Assembly: GCA_007375725.1 (NCBI GenBank)
Contig: VMEV01000010.1
Span: 1 to 49,164 of the forward strand
DNA from: Parcubacteria group bacterium Greene0416_36
GTDB taxonomy: Bacteria; Patescibacteriota; Patescibacteriia; VMEV01
Length of the DNA stretch: 49,164 nucleotides
Direction: 5' to 3'
The first letter of the stretch is position 1; every line of letters starts with the position of its first letter. Shown here one piece after another: positions 18,997 to 26,361 of this stretch. The notes under the pieces were generated by a model. It saw nothing but the letters and a program-made list of their open reading frames with translations. It ran no database searches and had not been told where the DNA came from. A program made the translations under genes and the position numbers.

Positions 18997-21030
18997 TTAT
19001 TTCTTCAAAAACGCACGGGCATCCAGACAACAATCTGCAAAGGTTTTGCCAGATATATAAGAGGTTCTTAGCTTTTCAGGGAGGGCGTAATAGACAAGCC
19101 CCTTAAATCTCTGATCATAACAGATCGTAACGGATTTGATTTTCCCGTCGCGTTCCGTACGGCCGCGGGCTTGCTTGATACGGATCTTGACCAGCCATTG
19201 ATGGATAGCGAAAGCGCCGTTTTTGCCGAACTTGCGATTCTCGAACTTCGACTCGGGAGAATTCGGATCAGGGTATCCAGGACGAAGGGTGATCACTACT
19301 TGAGCCAGACCATCCGGCAAGTCAATCCCTTCGGAAAAATTCTGCTCCGTACCGAGTAAAACCATGCCTTTGCCACCGCGAAACAATTCCACAGCTTCTT
19401 TGGGAGTTTTCGGCATAGTACCCAGCATCGCATCCGATCTCGGACTATTCGAACTGCGACCTCGGGAATAAGTGATGACATCGAGATTTTCTTTGTCCGG
19501 AGAGGAATAGAATAAGAACTTATCCAACTCTTGATGCGATCCAACCAGAACTAAAACACGAATCCCTTCGGCGTTAAAAAGTTTGCATTCCTTAACAATA
19601 CTTTCCAGGCTCTTGGCAGGTTCTCTATCCGAACGCACACTGTAAGCCAGACTCGGAGTGTCGCTCGGCATATAAATACGGGTGTTCTCAGCCGGGAAAC
19701 CGGATTCGAGAAAAAGATACTGAGGAAAATCAATGCCGGAAATATACCCAAAAACAGTACGGTCGCCAATGGTGGCGGACATCGCCAAAGTTCGGGACAA
19801 AAGCACTTTCTTACGAATCAGAGGCCTCACATGATGGGACTGGATGGTAAGGCGATTGATGACTTTTGGCCCCCTTCCTCCGTATTCTTCTTCTGGAATG
19901 GGTTCAGACACAAAATAACTGAATACATAGTTGAGTGCCATGTGCTTGATTTCATCATTTTCTTCCTTGGGAATAGCATAACGAAGGGACTGGATGTACC
20001 TCCAAAGATTGAAAAGAAGATTCTGCACCTCATTGAGAGCTTCGCGCCCTCCTTCCGCTTGGCTCGCCATTTTCTCCAATTCATTTTTTTTGGATTCCAA
20101 AGGAGAAGTGTCAATGGCTTCCAAGGCTTTGATGAGTTTTTTGATTTCATCATCTTCCAAGACGATTTTGGTGAAAGGAGGCTTATTCCTAGATACGATT
20201 TTCTTGAACACAACGAGAAATTTCTTGAGAGAGACGGACACACTTTCGTCCACTTTCTCCACGACCTCAATCGCGCGTTCTAAATGCCAGTCAGTAATAT
20301 CGTAAGAGAGGACATTGCGCACCAGTGGCGTGATATTGTGAACTTCATCCAGGACCACCGCGTCATGATCTTCCCAAACCCCTTTCTCGCTTTTAAAAAG
20401 CCTCATGATCAAATAAAAGGCATACGTGGTCACAACAATTCCCTCGTACTGCTTAGCCGCATATTTATGAGCATAATACGGACAGGGAACCGCCCCTTCT
20501 TCAAGAGTTTTTCCAGTCGCCTGATCCACCCGATGACCGCAGCTTCGCAGTATCGCACAAGGAATTTCATTGGCTTTCCACGCCGGCTTTTGATCCGGAT
20601 AATAAAGACAATCATGAGACTCTCTGCCTTCGAGCACAAATACCATATCCGAAAAACGCTTAGCGATTTGTTTGGCTTGAGCCAAATTGGGCACCACGTA
20701 GAAAATTCGTTTATAGCCATGCAATTTCCGAAGAACTGAAAGCCACACGATACCAATGAGAGACTTGCCGACGCCAGTTTCTCCCTCCAATAAAACTTGA
20801 TCATGGCCTTGGGATAGAAAACGAAAAGCCTTGAGCTGAGCCTCTCTCATTCGGAAATAACGCGGAATATGCCAAGGAAAACACTCCACATAAGGAGCCA
20901 ATGCCGGATTGGCAGCGACTTCCACAGCAAGCATTTCTCTTGTATACCCTTCCTGAGGCGATTCTTGTACGATCGGAATAGGGGAAGGTGTATCTGCAAT
21001 TGAACCCAATAATAATTGATCCGCCATCAT
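18997..21030 (-). CDS. XPD/DinG-like superfamily 2 helicase with Fe-S cysteines
   Basis: Walker A is GETGVGKS (residues 83-90). The Walker B/motif II is LDEVH (227-231), a DEVH variant. Motif VI is QARGRTERDG near the C-terminus, and SATIGDRTVFG looks like motif III. Four cysteines (C141, C158, C164, C183) lie between motifs Ia and II, where XPD and DinG hold a [4Fe-4S] cluster. A family helicase moves 5'-3' on single-stranded DNA. Length is 677 aa. The insert from about residue 240 to 380 is highly charged, like the Arch domain. RBS GAAAGGAAAAAATG supports the start at 21030. It follows the RAMP-like gene in the same direction with a 156-bp gap. Confidence 0.88.
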   Translation of the reverse strand: MMADQLLLGSIADTPSPIPIVQESPQEGYTREMLAVEVAANPALAPYVECFPWHIPRYFRMREAQLKAFRFLSQGHDQVLLEGETGVGKSLIGIVWLSVLRKLHGYKRIFYVVPNLAQAKQIAKRFSDMVFVLEGRESHDCLYYPDQKPAWKANEIPCAILRSCGHRVDQATGKTLEEGAVPCPYYAHKYAAKQYEGIVVTTYAFYLIMRLFKSEKGVWEDHDAVVLDEVHNITPLVRNVLSYDITDWHLERAIEVVEKVDESVSVSLKKFLVVFKKIVSRNKPPFTKIVLEDDEIKKLIKALEAIDTSPLESKKNELEKMASQAEGGREALNEVQNLLFNLWRYIQSLRYAIPKEENDEIKHMALNYVFSYFVSEPIPEEEYGGRGPKVINRLTIQSHHVRPLIRKKVLLSRTLAMSATIGDRTVFGYISGIDFPQYLFLESGFPAENTRIYMPSDTPSLAYSVRSDREPAKSLESIVKECKLFNAEGIRVLVLVGSHQELDKFLFYSSPDKENLDVITYSRGRSSNSPRSDAMLGTMPKTPKEAVELFRGGKGMVLLGTEQNFSEGIDLPDGLAQVVITLRPGYPDPNSPESKFENRKFGKNGAFAIHQWLVKIRIKQARGRTERDGKIKSVTICYDQRFKGLVYYALPEKLRTSYISGKTFADCCLDARAFLKK

Positions 21031-21186
21031 TTTTTCCTTTCAGGAAAATTAATAAGAAACAAACTAAAACACGAACAGGTTCATTCAATCAGAAAACCCA
21101 TAATTTGTAAAGACTCGTCCAATAAAAAAACACTCTCTTGGCGAGAATGTTTTAATTGTCCAATATTTCACTATAAAATCTATCGA

Positions 21187-22053
21187 TTATGTTTTTCCGG
21201 AATTCGCAGGAAGAGAAACTCCTTCCTTCACTTCTTCCTCTTCCATTTTATACGGAAGCGAAATGTATTCATAATCGTCTTCTTTCAAGAGTTCTTTCTT
21301 TACTTCTTGCACACGAACAATCTTGAAGGTACCGTTGGTGCCGTTACAGTTTACACGATAGGACCCGATTCCATAGATCACACCGCCGTTTTTGAGGCAT
21401 TGAAGCGCGATATCGATAGTCTTGGGACCCAAACGATCTTTGACTTCGCAGAGGAATTTGATCTGGGTGCCTTCGGGGTATTCGGGACGCACAATGCGGC
21501 AAGTGATTTCAGCTTTTGGAATAACACCGCGGTCTTCATTGACACGGAATTTTTCCTTTCCGACAATGCACATTTCCTGATCCACAAATTCGGCAGTATA
21601 CCCCAAAATCCTGAAAAAAGAACCGATAATGCTTCCGCTGGTCTTGGTGGAAACTTTCTTGCGATTGCCCAAATCCACATCACATCCCCCGCAACGAGTA
21701 GCCGCATAAATCCACTTGGCAGGCACGCCCGATTTACCAGAATCAGGATCGATCCACACTTTTTTCCTGGCAATTTCTATGCCCGGAAGCCCTTTTACCT
21801 TAACTTTCTTATCAGCAGAATCGATTTCCAATAATTTCTCTGGAGTCATCGGATCGCCCAAAAGTGGAGAGGTCGTTTGGATCGTGATTTCCAAAATGGT
21901 GATATATTTGGTTCCATACGAAACAGGAGAGGAACCTTTCTTTTCCTTTTTCTTCCCCTTTTCAGCGCTCGCCGCACTATCAGCAACGGTTTCAACCACG
22001 GGAATCGGTTCAGTCGCGACAGCAGAGGAACTATCATTTTTTTGTCTAGCCAT
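21187..22053 (-). CDS. Unknown protein with RAMP/Cas7-like features
   Basis: I cannot name this family. After a charged, disordered N-terminus (Ser/Ala/Lys-rich, residues 1-45) comes YITILEITIQTTSPLLGD, which resembles the first strand of RAMP (Cas7-type) and phage 'SPLLxG' proteins. Next is a GVPAKWIYAATRCGGC segment, like the invariant loop before the central helix. Near the C-terminus lies GVIYGIGSYRV followed by GTNGTFKIVRV, a glycine-rich pattern like the RAMP G-loop. An acidic tail ends the protein (MEEEEVKEG). Start ATG 22053 has AAGGAG upstream and avoids a longer hydrophobic N-terminus from 22110. The neighbours are the XPD-like helicase and hairpin arrays. RAMP membership is my inference and needs structural comparison. 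Confidence 0.45.
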   Translation of the reverse strand: MARQKNDSSSAVATEPIPVVETVADSAASAEKGKKKEKKGSSPVSYGTKYITILEITIQTTSPLLGDPMTPEKLLEIDSADKKVKVKGLPGIEIARKKVWIDPDSGKSGVPAKWIYAATRCGGCDVDLGNRKKVSTKTSGSIIGSFFRILGYTAEFVDQEMCIVGKEKFRVNEDRGVIPKAEITCRIVRPEYPEGTQIKFLCEVKDRLGPKTIDIALQCLKNGGVIYGIGSYRVNCNGTNGTFKIVRVQEVKKELLKEDDYEYISLPYKMEEEEVKEGVSLPANSGKT

Positions 22054-22403
22054 GCTAGATCTCCTTAAAAACAAAATACTCAATCTACACAAAACACTAA
22101 AAAATAACAATCGAGGTTCAAAGACCCCCTTTACAATACACTACTTAAAAATAAACAGATGAAAAATGAAGGAACATACTCTATTTCGAGGTTAAAACCT
22201 CCAAAACATTAACTTACGAAACAACAAATTAATTAACACCGTTTTAAAGAAATCAATAAAACAGTATATACCGCCCGCATAATGCAGGCCTAAACCTCAC
22301 AGGGATTGACGCAAATCCGCGCAATTATACTCAGAGGTAATCTGCAGGAAAATTGTCGTTCTAATTGTAAAGAACGTGTTCATCCAAGCATAACCCCAAA
22401 TAC
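22054..22403. repeat. Hairpin array 2, no gene seen
   Basis: Hairpins begin at 22188 (GAGGTT..AACCTC), 22273 (GCCcGCA..TGCaGGC) and 22358 (GTTCT..AGAAC), exactly 85 bp apart. The first two carry the C-[G...C]-C frame seen in array 1. The rest is A/T-rich and non-coding. It lies between the divergent RAMP-like gene and the first RNB-like gene. Confidence 0.5.
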
Positions 22404-22432
22404 TTGTCAAATCTTCCAGGATATGCTTCAAT
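22404..22432 (+). promoter_or_regulatory. Promoter of RNB-like gene 1, shared with its paralogue
   Basis: -35 TTGTCA (22404-22409), 17-nt spacer, -10 TTCAAT (22427-22432). The 14 bases GGATATGCTTCAAT are identical at 24021-24034, in front of the second RNB-like gene, with the same spacing. Confidence 0.55.
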
Positions 22433-22499
22433 GATGAGTCCAATGTAATTTCAGACCGAGAGACTATAAAACAAATTCCAATCAAAACAGGAGAAACAA

Positions 22500-23489
22500 A
22501 TGAACGATATCGCAACAAGACCAGTACGCGAAAAGAGTCCATGGACCGTGGCCTTTGAAAACAGAAAACATCTCGGAGATTTTTCTACCCCAGCTTGGAA
22601 ACAGGCATATGGTATTATCAATAAAGATTTTTCCAGATTCGAAATACTCGACTGCCCAAATAAAGCGGGACTTACCATTGACTGCGGGCACGCCAGAATC
22701 AAAAACCAAGCAATCGGGATAGAAGGAAACACCTTAATGGTGCACATCTCCGATGTCGCAAGCTTCATTCCCAAAGACAGCCCTCTGGATGTCGAAATGC
22801 AGAGCCGAGTCATATCCATACAAAATTCCAGGATTCTCCCCTTCCGGTTAGCAAAGGAACAGTTCTCGCTGGAACAGAATCAGAAAACCAAATGCCTCAC
22901 GTTCCAATGGGCATTCGATGAATACGGAGAAATCAATCAGTTGCGACGAAAAATATACCATTCCAATGTCGAGGTCCCGATATCGATTTCATTTGAACAA
23001 GCCGATGGCATCCTCGAGGATCCTCTACACAAATACCACCCAGTCATACGAAGCCTCAAATCGATCGGAGAACATCTGGTCGACCTGCGCATCCGCAATG
23101 AGTGGACATTCACGCGCGAACGAAAAAAAACATGGGTGGAAAAAAACGGACAATGGATTTTCACAGACTATATCGACGGGTCTCAATCCCCCAATGACTG
23201 GATCATGCAGGAGGTCATGATTCTAGTGAATTACACCGTGGCATCCCTGTTAGACCAATTGGGTATCCATGGATGCTACACCGATCCCTATCGCTCTCCC
23301 AATGGTATCCGCTATTGCCAAGCCACAGCCCCCATGCATAATTTGGAAGATCTTGTAAATCAAAGGATTCTATTGGCATTATTATCACTCGGGAAAATTC
23401 CTATACCCTATACCCTGGAAGAAATGGAGGAAATCAAAACCAAAACCAATCGCATGTACTTCGCCCGATCTTCGGGAGGGAAAAAATAA
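22500..23489 (+). CDS. RNase II/RNB-like protein lacking catalytic aspartates (paralogue 1)
   Basis: The protein covers the RNB exonuclease domain: VHISDVASFIPKDSPLDVEM, RILPFRLAKEQFSLEQN, a LTFQWAFDEYGEIN strand pair, QEVMILVNYTVASLL and a C-terminal ATAPMHNLEDLVNQR. They match in order the RNase II/R segments HIADVSxYVxPxSPLDxEA, VIPMLP...CSLN, ECMILAN and TSPIRRYPDL. The catalytic cluster is not kept. D61 fits D201 of E. coli RNase II, but I67, N69 and Q70 replace D207, D209 and D210. The TSPIRR arginines are also gone. No cold-shock or S1 domains are present. A binding rather than cutting role is likely. ATG at 22500 has a weak AGGAGA RBS. A related gene follows. Confidence 0.75.
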   Translation: MNDIATRPVREKSPWTVAFENRKHLGDFSTPAWKQAYGIINKDFSRFEILDCPNKAGLTIDCGHARIKNQAIGIEGNTLMVHISDVASFIPKDSPLDVEMQSRVISIQNSRILPFRLAKEQFSLEQNQKTKCLTFQWAFDEYGEINQLRRKIYHSNVEVPISISFEQADGILEDPLHKYHPVIRSLKSIGEHLVDLRIRNEWTFTRERKKTWVEKNGQWIFTDYIDGSQSPNDWIMQEVMILVNYTVASLLDQLGIHGCYTDPYRSPNGIRYCQATAPMHNLEDLVNQRILLALLSLGKIPIPYTLEEMEEIKTKTNRMYFARSSGGKK

Positions 23490-24005
23490 AAAACAAACAA
23501 TTCTGTCCTGTCTATTTGCCTAGATCAAAACAAACTAAATTTGAATTTAGGTCCTTTATAATAAAGGACGAAAAAATTTCACATTATTCACGTCAAACAA
23601 ACCTAATTCACGTGGACTTAATTTCATTCCTGTTCGTCTCTGAGCCTCTCTAATCGAGGCTGGAAATCAAAAAGTAGCTTCTTCTCAAATTTCAGAAAAA
23701 GCTACTTTTATTTTTTTCAGCCCCCAGAGAGGGCTCTTGAATATACTATAATTTAGAGTGCCTGAAAGAACAGAACAATAAGGCACGGAAAAGCAAACCG
23801 CGTTTTTAGAAAAACGCCAACACTTAACTCTTGATCGAAATAAAATAATACACAGGAATAAACTATAATAGAACAGCATCCGAGTATGGTGAGTACTCCT
23901 AGAATTGAATGGAATTTACAACAAAGGACAATGATGAGCACCAATCTACAGTAAAAGTACCCAATGAAACTAGCAATTGGATAGAGGGATGTCAAGAGCA
24001 AGCCC
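23490..24005. repeat. Hairpin array 3, no gene seen
   Basis: Hairpins lie at 23551-23569 (8-bp perfect), 23643-23661, 23800-23817 (GCGTTTTT..AAAAACGC) and 23882-23898 (GAGTA..TACTC, flanked by ATCC and CTAG as in array 1). Spacing is about 80-90 bp. A terminator at 23669-23717 sits inside. Confidence 0.5.
23669..23717. terminator. Terminator after RNB-like gene 1
   Basis: AAAAAGTAGC (23669-23678) pairs with GCTACTTTT (from 23701), followed by TATTTTTTT. The terminator after paralogue 2 uses nearly the same sequence. Confidence 0.75.
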
Positions 24006-24034
24006 TTGTACAATCGATCCGGATATGCTTCAAT
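24006..24034 (+). promoter_or_regulatory. Promoter of RNB-like gene 2
   Basis: -35 TTGTAC (24006-24011), 17-nt spacer, -10 TTCAAT (24029-24034). It is a near copy of the promoter at 22404-22432. Confidence 0.5.
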
Positions 24035-24081
24035 ACTCTCGATTTTCAGTATATTTATCTCTCATTTTAAGGAGTCCAAAA

Positions 24082-25029
24082 ATGGCTAAAAATGGCCAAA
24101 AAAAGAAGATCAACTGGAAAGAGTATTTTGAAAAAAGACAGAATTCGTATCTGTCGGATGCGTCACGCGAAGAATTCGTCAAACATCTGCATTCTGCAGC
24201 ATCCGAAAATAAAAAAATAGAAAGGACAATAATCACCAGCATCACATTCGACAAGGAAATCTATATGAATGAGGCGATACTGATCGAATATCCCTATATT
24301 CATATCAGCGTCCCGGATATAGTCAGTCTCGTTACTCCCAAGAAGACACTGGATAAAGAATTGTACGAGAGAGCCTCTTCCGTTAAAGATAACCCTCTTT
24401 TTCCGGAAGATCTCATCAACCTTCGATCCTCTTTCAAGCATGATGAACTTCGAAATGCTTATACTCTCTCTTGGAAATTTGGCGATGCCGGAGAAATTCA
24501 AGAACCCAAATTTTATCCCAGCCAAATTCTATCAATTGGATATATCCAACCTTCGCCAAGCGCTGAAGCTAAAGACTATCCCAAGAACTTGGAACAAATC
24601 GGACTAAAACTCATTGATCGCAGAATCAAAACGTTTCAGCTCTTCAAGAAAGAGGAAAAATTGCCAGTTGCAGAGAAAGAAGGCTATAAAATTTTCGAAT
24701 GCTACCTCAGAAACTCCACCATGAGCTGGGTTGAAAAAGAACTTGCCATCTTTGCCAATATCCAAGCTGGGGAACTATTTCATCAGAAAGGCATAGCCGC
24801 ATGTTTTGCCTCTCCCTATGGTTCTCCCTGTGAAACCCACTATGCTCCCATCATGCGGCCGCTGGATTCCTATCGAGATCTCATCAATCAGCGAGCACTC
24901 TTGTCAATTTTCACCGGACTCAAAAAGGATTTCCCCTATACTCCCGCGCAGATAGCGAAAATAAATGAAAGGATTCAAACACGGTACAGCGCGTGGAAAA
25001 ATCTAGAAAAGAAAAATTCTAATCTATGA
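24082..25029 (+). CDS. RNase II/RNB-like protein lacking catalytic aspartates (paralogue 2)
   Basis: A 315-residue protein related to the preceding one. Matching segments are IHISVPDIVSLVTPKKTLDKE, LFPEDLINLRSSFKHDEL, AYTLSWKFGDAGEIQ, MSWVEKELAIFANIQAGELF and PLDSYRDLINQRALLSIF. It is more degenerate: at the positions of RNase II D201, D207, D209 and D210 it has T55, Y61, N63 and E64, so none remain. The N-terminal 45 residues are Lys-rich. ATG at 24082 follows a strong AAGGAGTCC site; an extension to 23977 would start upstream of the promoter -35. The gene is bracketed by hairpin arrays 3 and 4 and ends in its own terminator. Confidence 0.7.
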   Translation: MAKNGQKKKINWKEYFEKRQNSYLSDASREEFVKHLHSAASENKKIERTIITSITFDKEIYMNEAILIEYPYIHISVPDIVSLVTPKKTLDKELYERASSVKDNPLFPEDLINLRSSFKHDELRNAYTLSWKFGDAGEIQEPKFYPSQILSIGYIQPSPSAEAKDYPKNLEQIGLKLIDRRIKTFQLFKKEEKLPVAEKEGYKIFECYLRNSTMSWVEKELAIFANIQAGELFHQKGIAACFASPYGSPCETHYAPIMRPLDSYRDLINQRALLSIFTGLKKDFPYTPAQIAKINERIQTRYSAWKNLEKKNSNL

Positions 25030-25056
25030 AATTGATCGGTTTCCAAAAAAACCATC

Positions 25057-25100
25057 AAAAAAGTAGCCGATATTTAACCATCAGGCTACTTTTATTTTTT
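25057..25100. terminator. Bidirectional terminator after RNB-like gene 2
   Basis: AAAAAAGTAGCC (25057-25068) pairs with GGCTACTTTT (25084-25093), with T6 on the plus strand and T6 on the minus strand after the stem. Confidence 0.8.
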
Positions 25101-25102
25101 CC

Positions 25103-25456
25103 GTGGATTGAATCCACCTGCACACAAATTGATTATGGCTTGAGTCAAGGCAATCCGAAATAATATAGAGAAATCTACGATAATTCAAAAAACAGAACAG
25201 CAATCCGCGCTCTTTTCTAAAAGCGCCTTAAATTTACATTAAATCAATGTAAGTTACACCGGTCGAGACTAAAGAGGTACAATTCGCCTGATAAGTCAGG
25301 CCAGCGATAAAAACCAACTCAAACTACATAAATCTGATATACGTAAATATGACGAAACCATTCGCGTCTGAAAAGACGCCTAGACAAGAAAGCAACGAAA
25401 TCAACACTAAGCCAAATAACAGAACAATAATCCGCGCCCCATTCAATGAGCGCCTA
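25103..25456. repeat. Hairpin array 4, no gene seen
   Basis: Hairpins start at 25103 (GTGGAT..ATCCAC), 25207 (GCGCT..AGCGC), 25286 (GCCTGA..TCAGGC), 25364 (GCGTCT..AGACGC) and 25434 (GCGC..GCGC). Each has C directly before and after the stem. The last three steps are 79, 78 and 70 bp. AACAGAACARYAATCCGCG precedes the hairpins at 25207 and 25434. Confidence 0.6.
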
Positions 25457-25526
25457 CAATAAAAACAAGATTAAATAGAAAACACAACAAATTAAGAACT
25501 CATCAAACTTATACAATCAATCAATG

Positions 25527-25606
25527 ATTGTCAAGGGTGTGTCGCAAAAACATAATAATGTCTTTGCGACAAAATTCTTGACAATTGATTTTAGAAAATT
25601 TATAAT
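25527..25606 (+). promoter_or_regulatory. Palindromic operator and consensus promoter of the mazEF-like operon
   Basis: An inverted repeat (25527-25552 against 25560-25585) has outer ATTGTCAAG/CTTGACAAT and inner GTCGCAAARACA/TGTYTTTGCGAC matches. Its right end supplies -35 TTGACA (25578-25583); 17 nt on is a perfect TATAAT (25601-25606). The left end gives TTGACA on the minus strand (25534-25529) with TATAAG 15 nt away. A sister element is at 34364-34417. Confidence 0.8.
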
Positions 25607-25629
25607 ACACACAAATAATGTGTAAAGAT

Positions 25630-25890
25630 ATGTCAACTATCACACTCTCACCCAATACGAAAGAACGCATCAATGTCATGCTTCCACGACGGATCATCCG
25701 TTCGATCGGCCGTCTATCGAAAAATAGAAAACGAAGCCAATTCATCGCAACCGCGGTCGATTTTTATATTGATTCAATGCAAAACAAAAAACTCAAATCT
25801 CTTCTACAAGAAGGAGCGCAAAAAAGATCCGAAAGAGATCAGATAATCACCGAAGAAATGGGCCTCATCGATACGGTTTATGAAAAATAA
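25630..25890 (+). CDS. Antitoxin of a MazEF/PemIK-type pair (ribbon-helix-helix)
   Basis: An 86-residue protein beginning MSTITLSPNTKERINVMLPRR. The first 45 residues fit a ribbon-helix-helix DNA-binding domain (SQFIATAVDFYID is helix B). The C-terminal tail (KLKSLLQEGAQKRSERDQ) would wrap the toxin. It overlaps the toxin gene by 11 bp. ATG at 25630 leaves about 18 nt of leader from the predicted start site; ATG at 25618 would be nearly leaderless and cannot be excluded. It probably represses the promoter, perhaps through the palindrome upstream. Confidence 0.8.
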   Translation: MSTITLSPNTKERINVMLPRRIIRSIGRLSKNRKRSQFIATAVDFYIDSMQNKKLKSLLQEGAQKRSERDQIITEEMGLIDTVYEK

Positions 25891-26248
25891 GACCCTTTTC
25901 CCAAAGCGAGGCGAAATATATCTCGTCAATTTTGATCCTACAGTAGGAGCGGAGATGAAAAAAACACGGCCGGCTCTCATTTTACAAAATGATATTGCAA
26001 ACAAATATAGCGCCATAACCATCATCGCAGCAATCACCTCTCAATTCGAACTGCCTCTCTACCCTACTGAAGTTTTATTGGACTCTTCCGCATGCCGGCT
26101 AGACAAAGAATCAGTCATAGTACTCAATCAAATCCGATCCATCGACAAAACACGCCTGATCAAAAAAATCGGAGAAATTCCAGCGAAGTCATTACAGCAA
26201 ATAGAAATAGCACTAAAAATAAGCCTGGGTCTTATAAAGATAGAATAA
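25880..26248 (+). CDS. MazF/PemK-family mRNA interferase
   Basis: The 122-residue toxin carries the full family core: RGEIYLVNFDPTVGAEMKKTR (with R30 in the catalytic loop), PALILQNDIAN, ITIIAAITSQ, and SVIVLNQIRSIDKTRLIKKIG. MazF enzymes cut single-stranded mRNA at short motifs and slow growth. It overlaps the antitoxin by 11 bp, so translation is coupled. A terminator follows at once. The length is normal and no active-site residue looks altered. Confidence 0.92.
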   Translation: MKNKTLFPKRGEIYLVNFDPTVGAEMKKTRPALILQNDIANKYSAITIIAAITSQFELPLYPTEVLLDSSACRLDKESVIVLNQIRSIDKTRLIKKIGEIPAKSLQQIEIALKISLGLIKIE

Positions 26249-26280
26249 AATCCTCCTCGATTTCGGGAGGGTTTTGTTTT
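26247..26280 (+). terminator. Terminator of the mazEF-like operon
   Basis: AAAATCCTCC (26247-26256) pairs with GGAGGGTTTT (26266-26275), one mismatch, followed by GTTTT. It overlaps the toxin stop codon. Confidence 0.75.
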
Positions 26281-26361
26281 CATCCCCCTTGCCAGCCTCC
26301 CTCCCTTTCCACTAATCTAAACCCAGAATCGGAGACCCCCCTAATAAGCTAAAGCCTAGTT

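Noticed and set aside
23753-24013. Minus-strand frame of 86 codons in hairpin array 3
   Set aside because: Hydrophobic, low-complexity, overlaps the promoter of RNB-like gene 2 and two array hairpins.
17829-25456. CRISPR array
   Set aside because: Repeat units are not identical; only the hairpin outline is shared, and no cas1/cas2 is nearby.
17829-25456. Integron attC sites
   Set aside because: No RYYYAAC/GTTRRRY core sites and no cassette genes between the hairpins.
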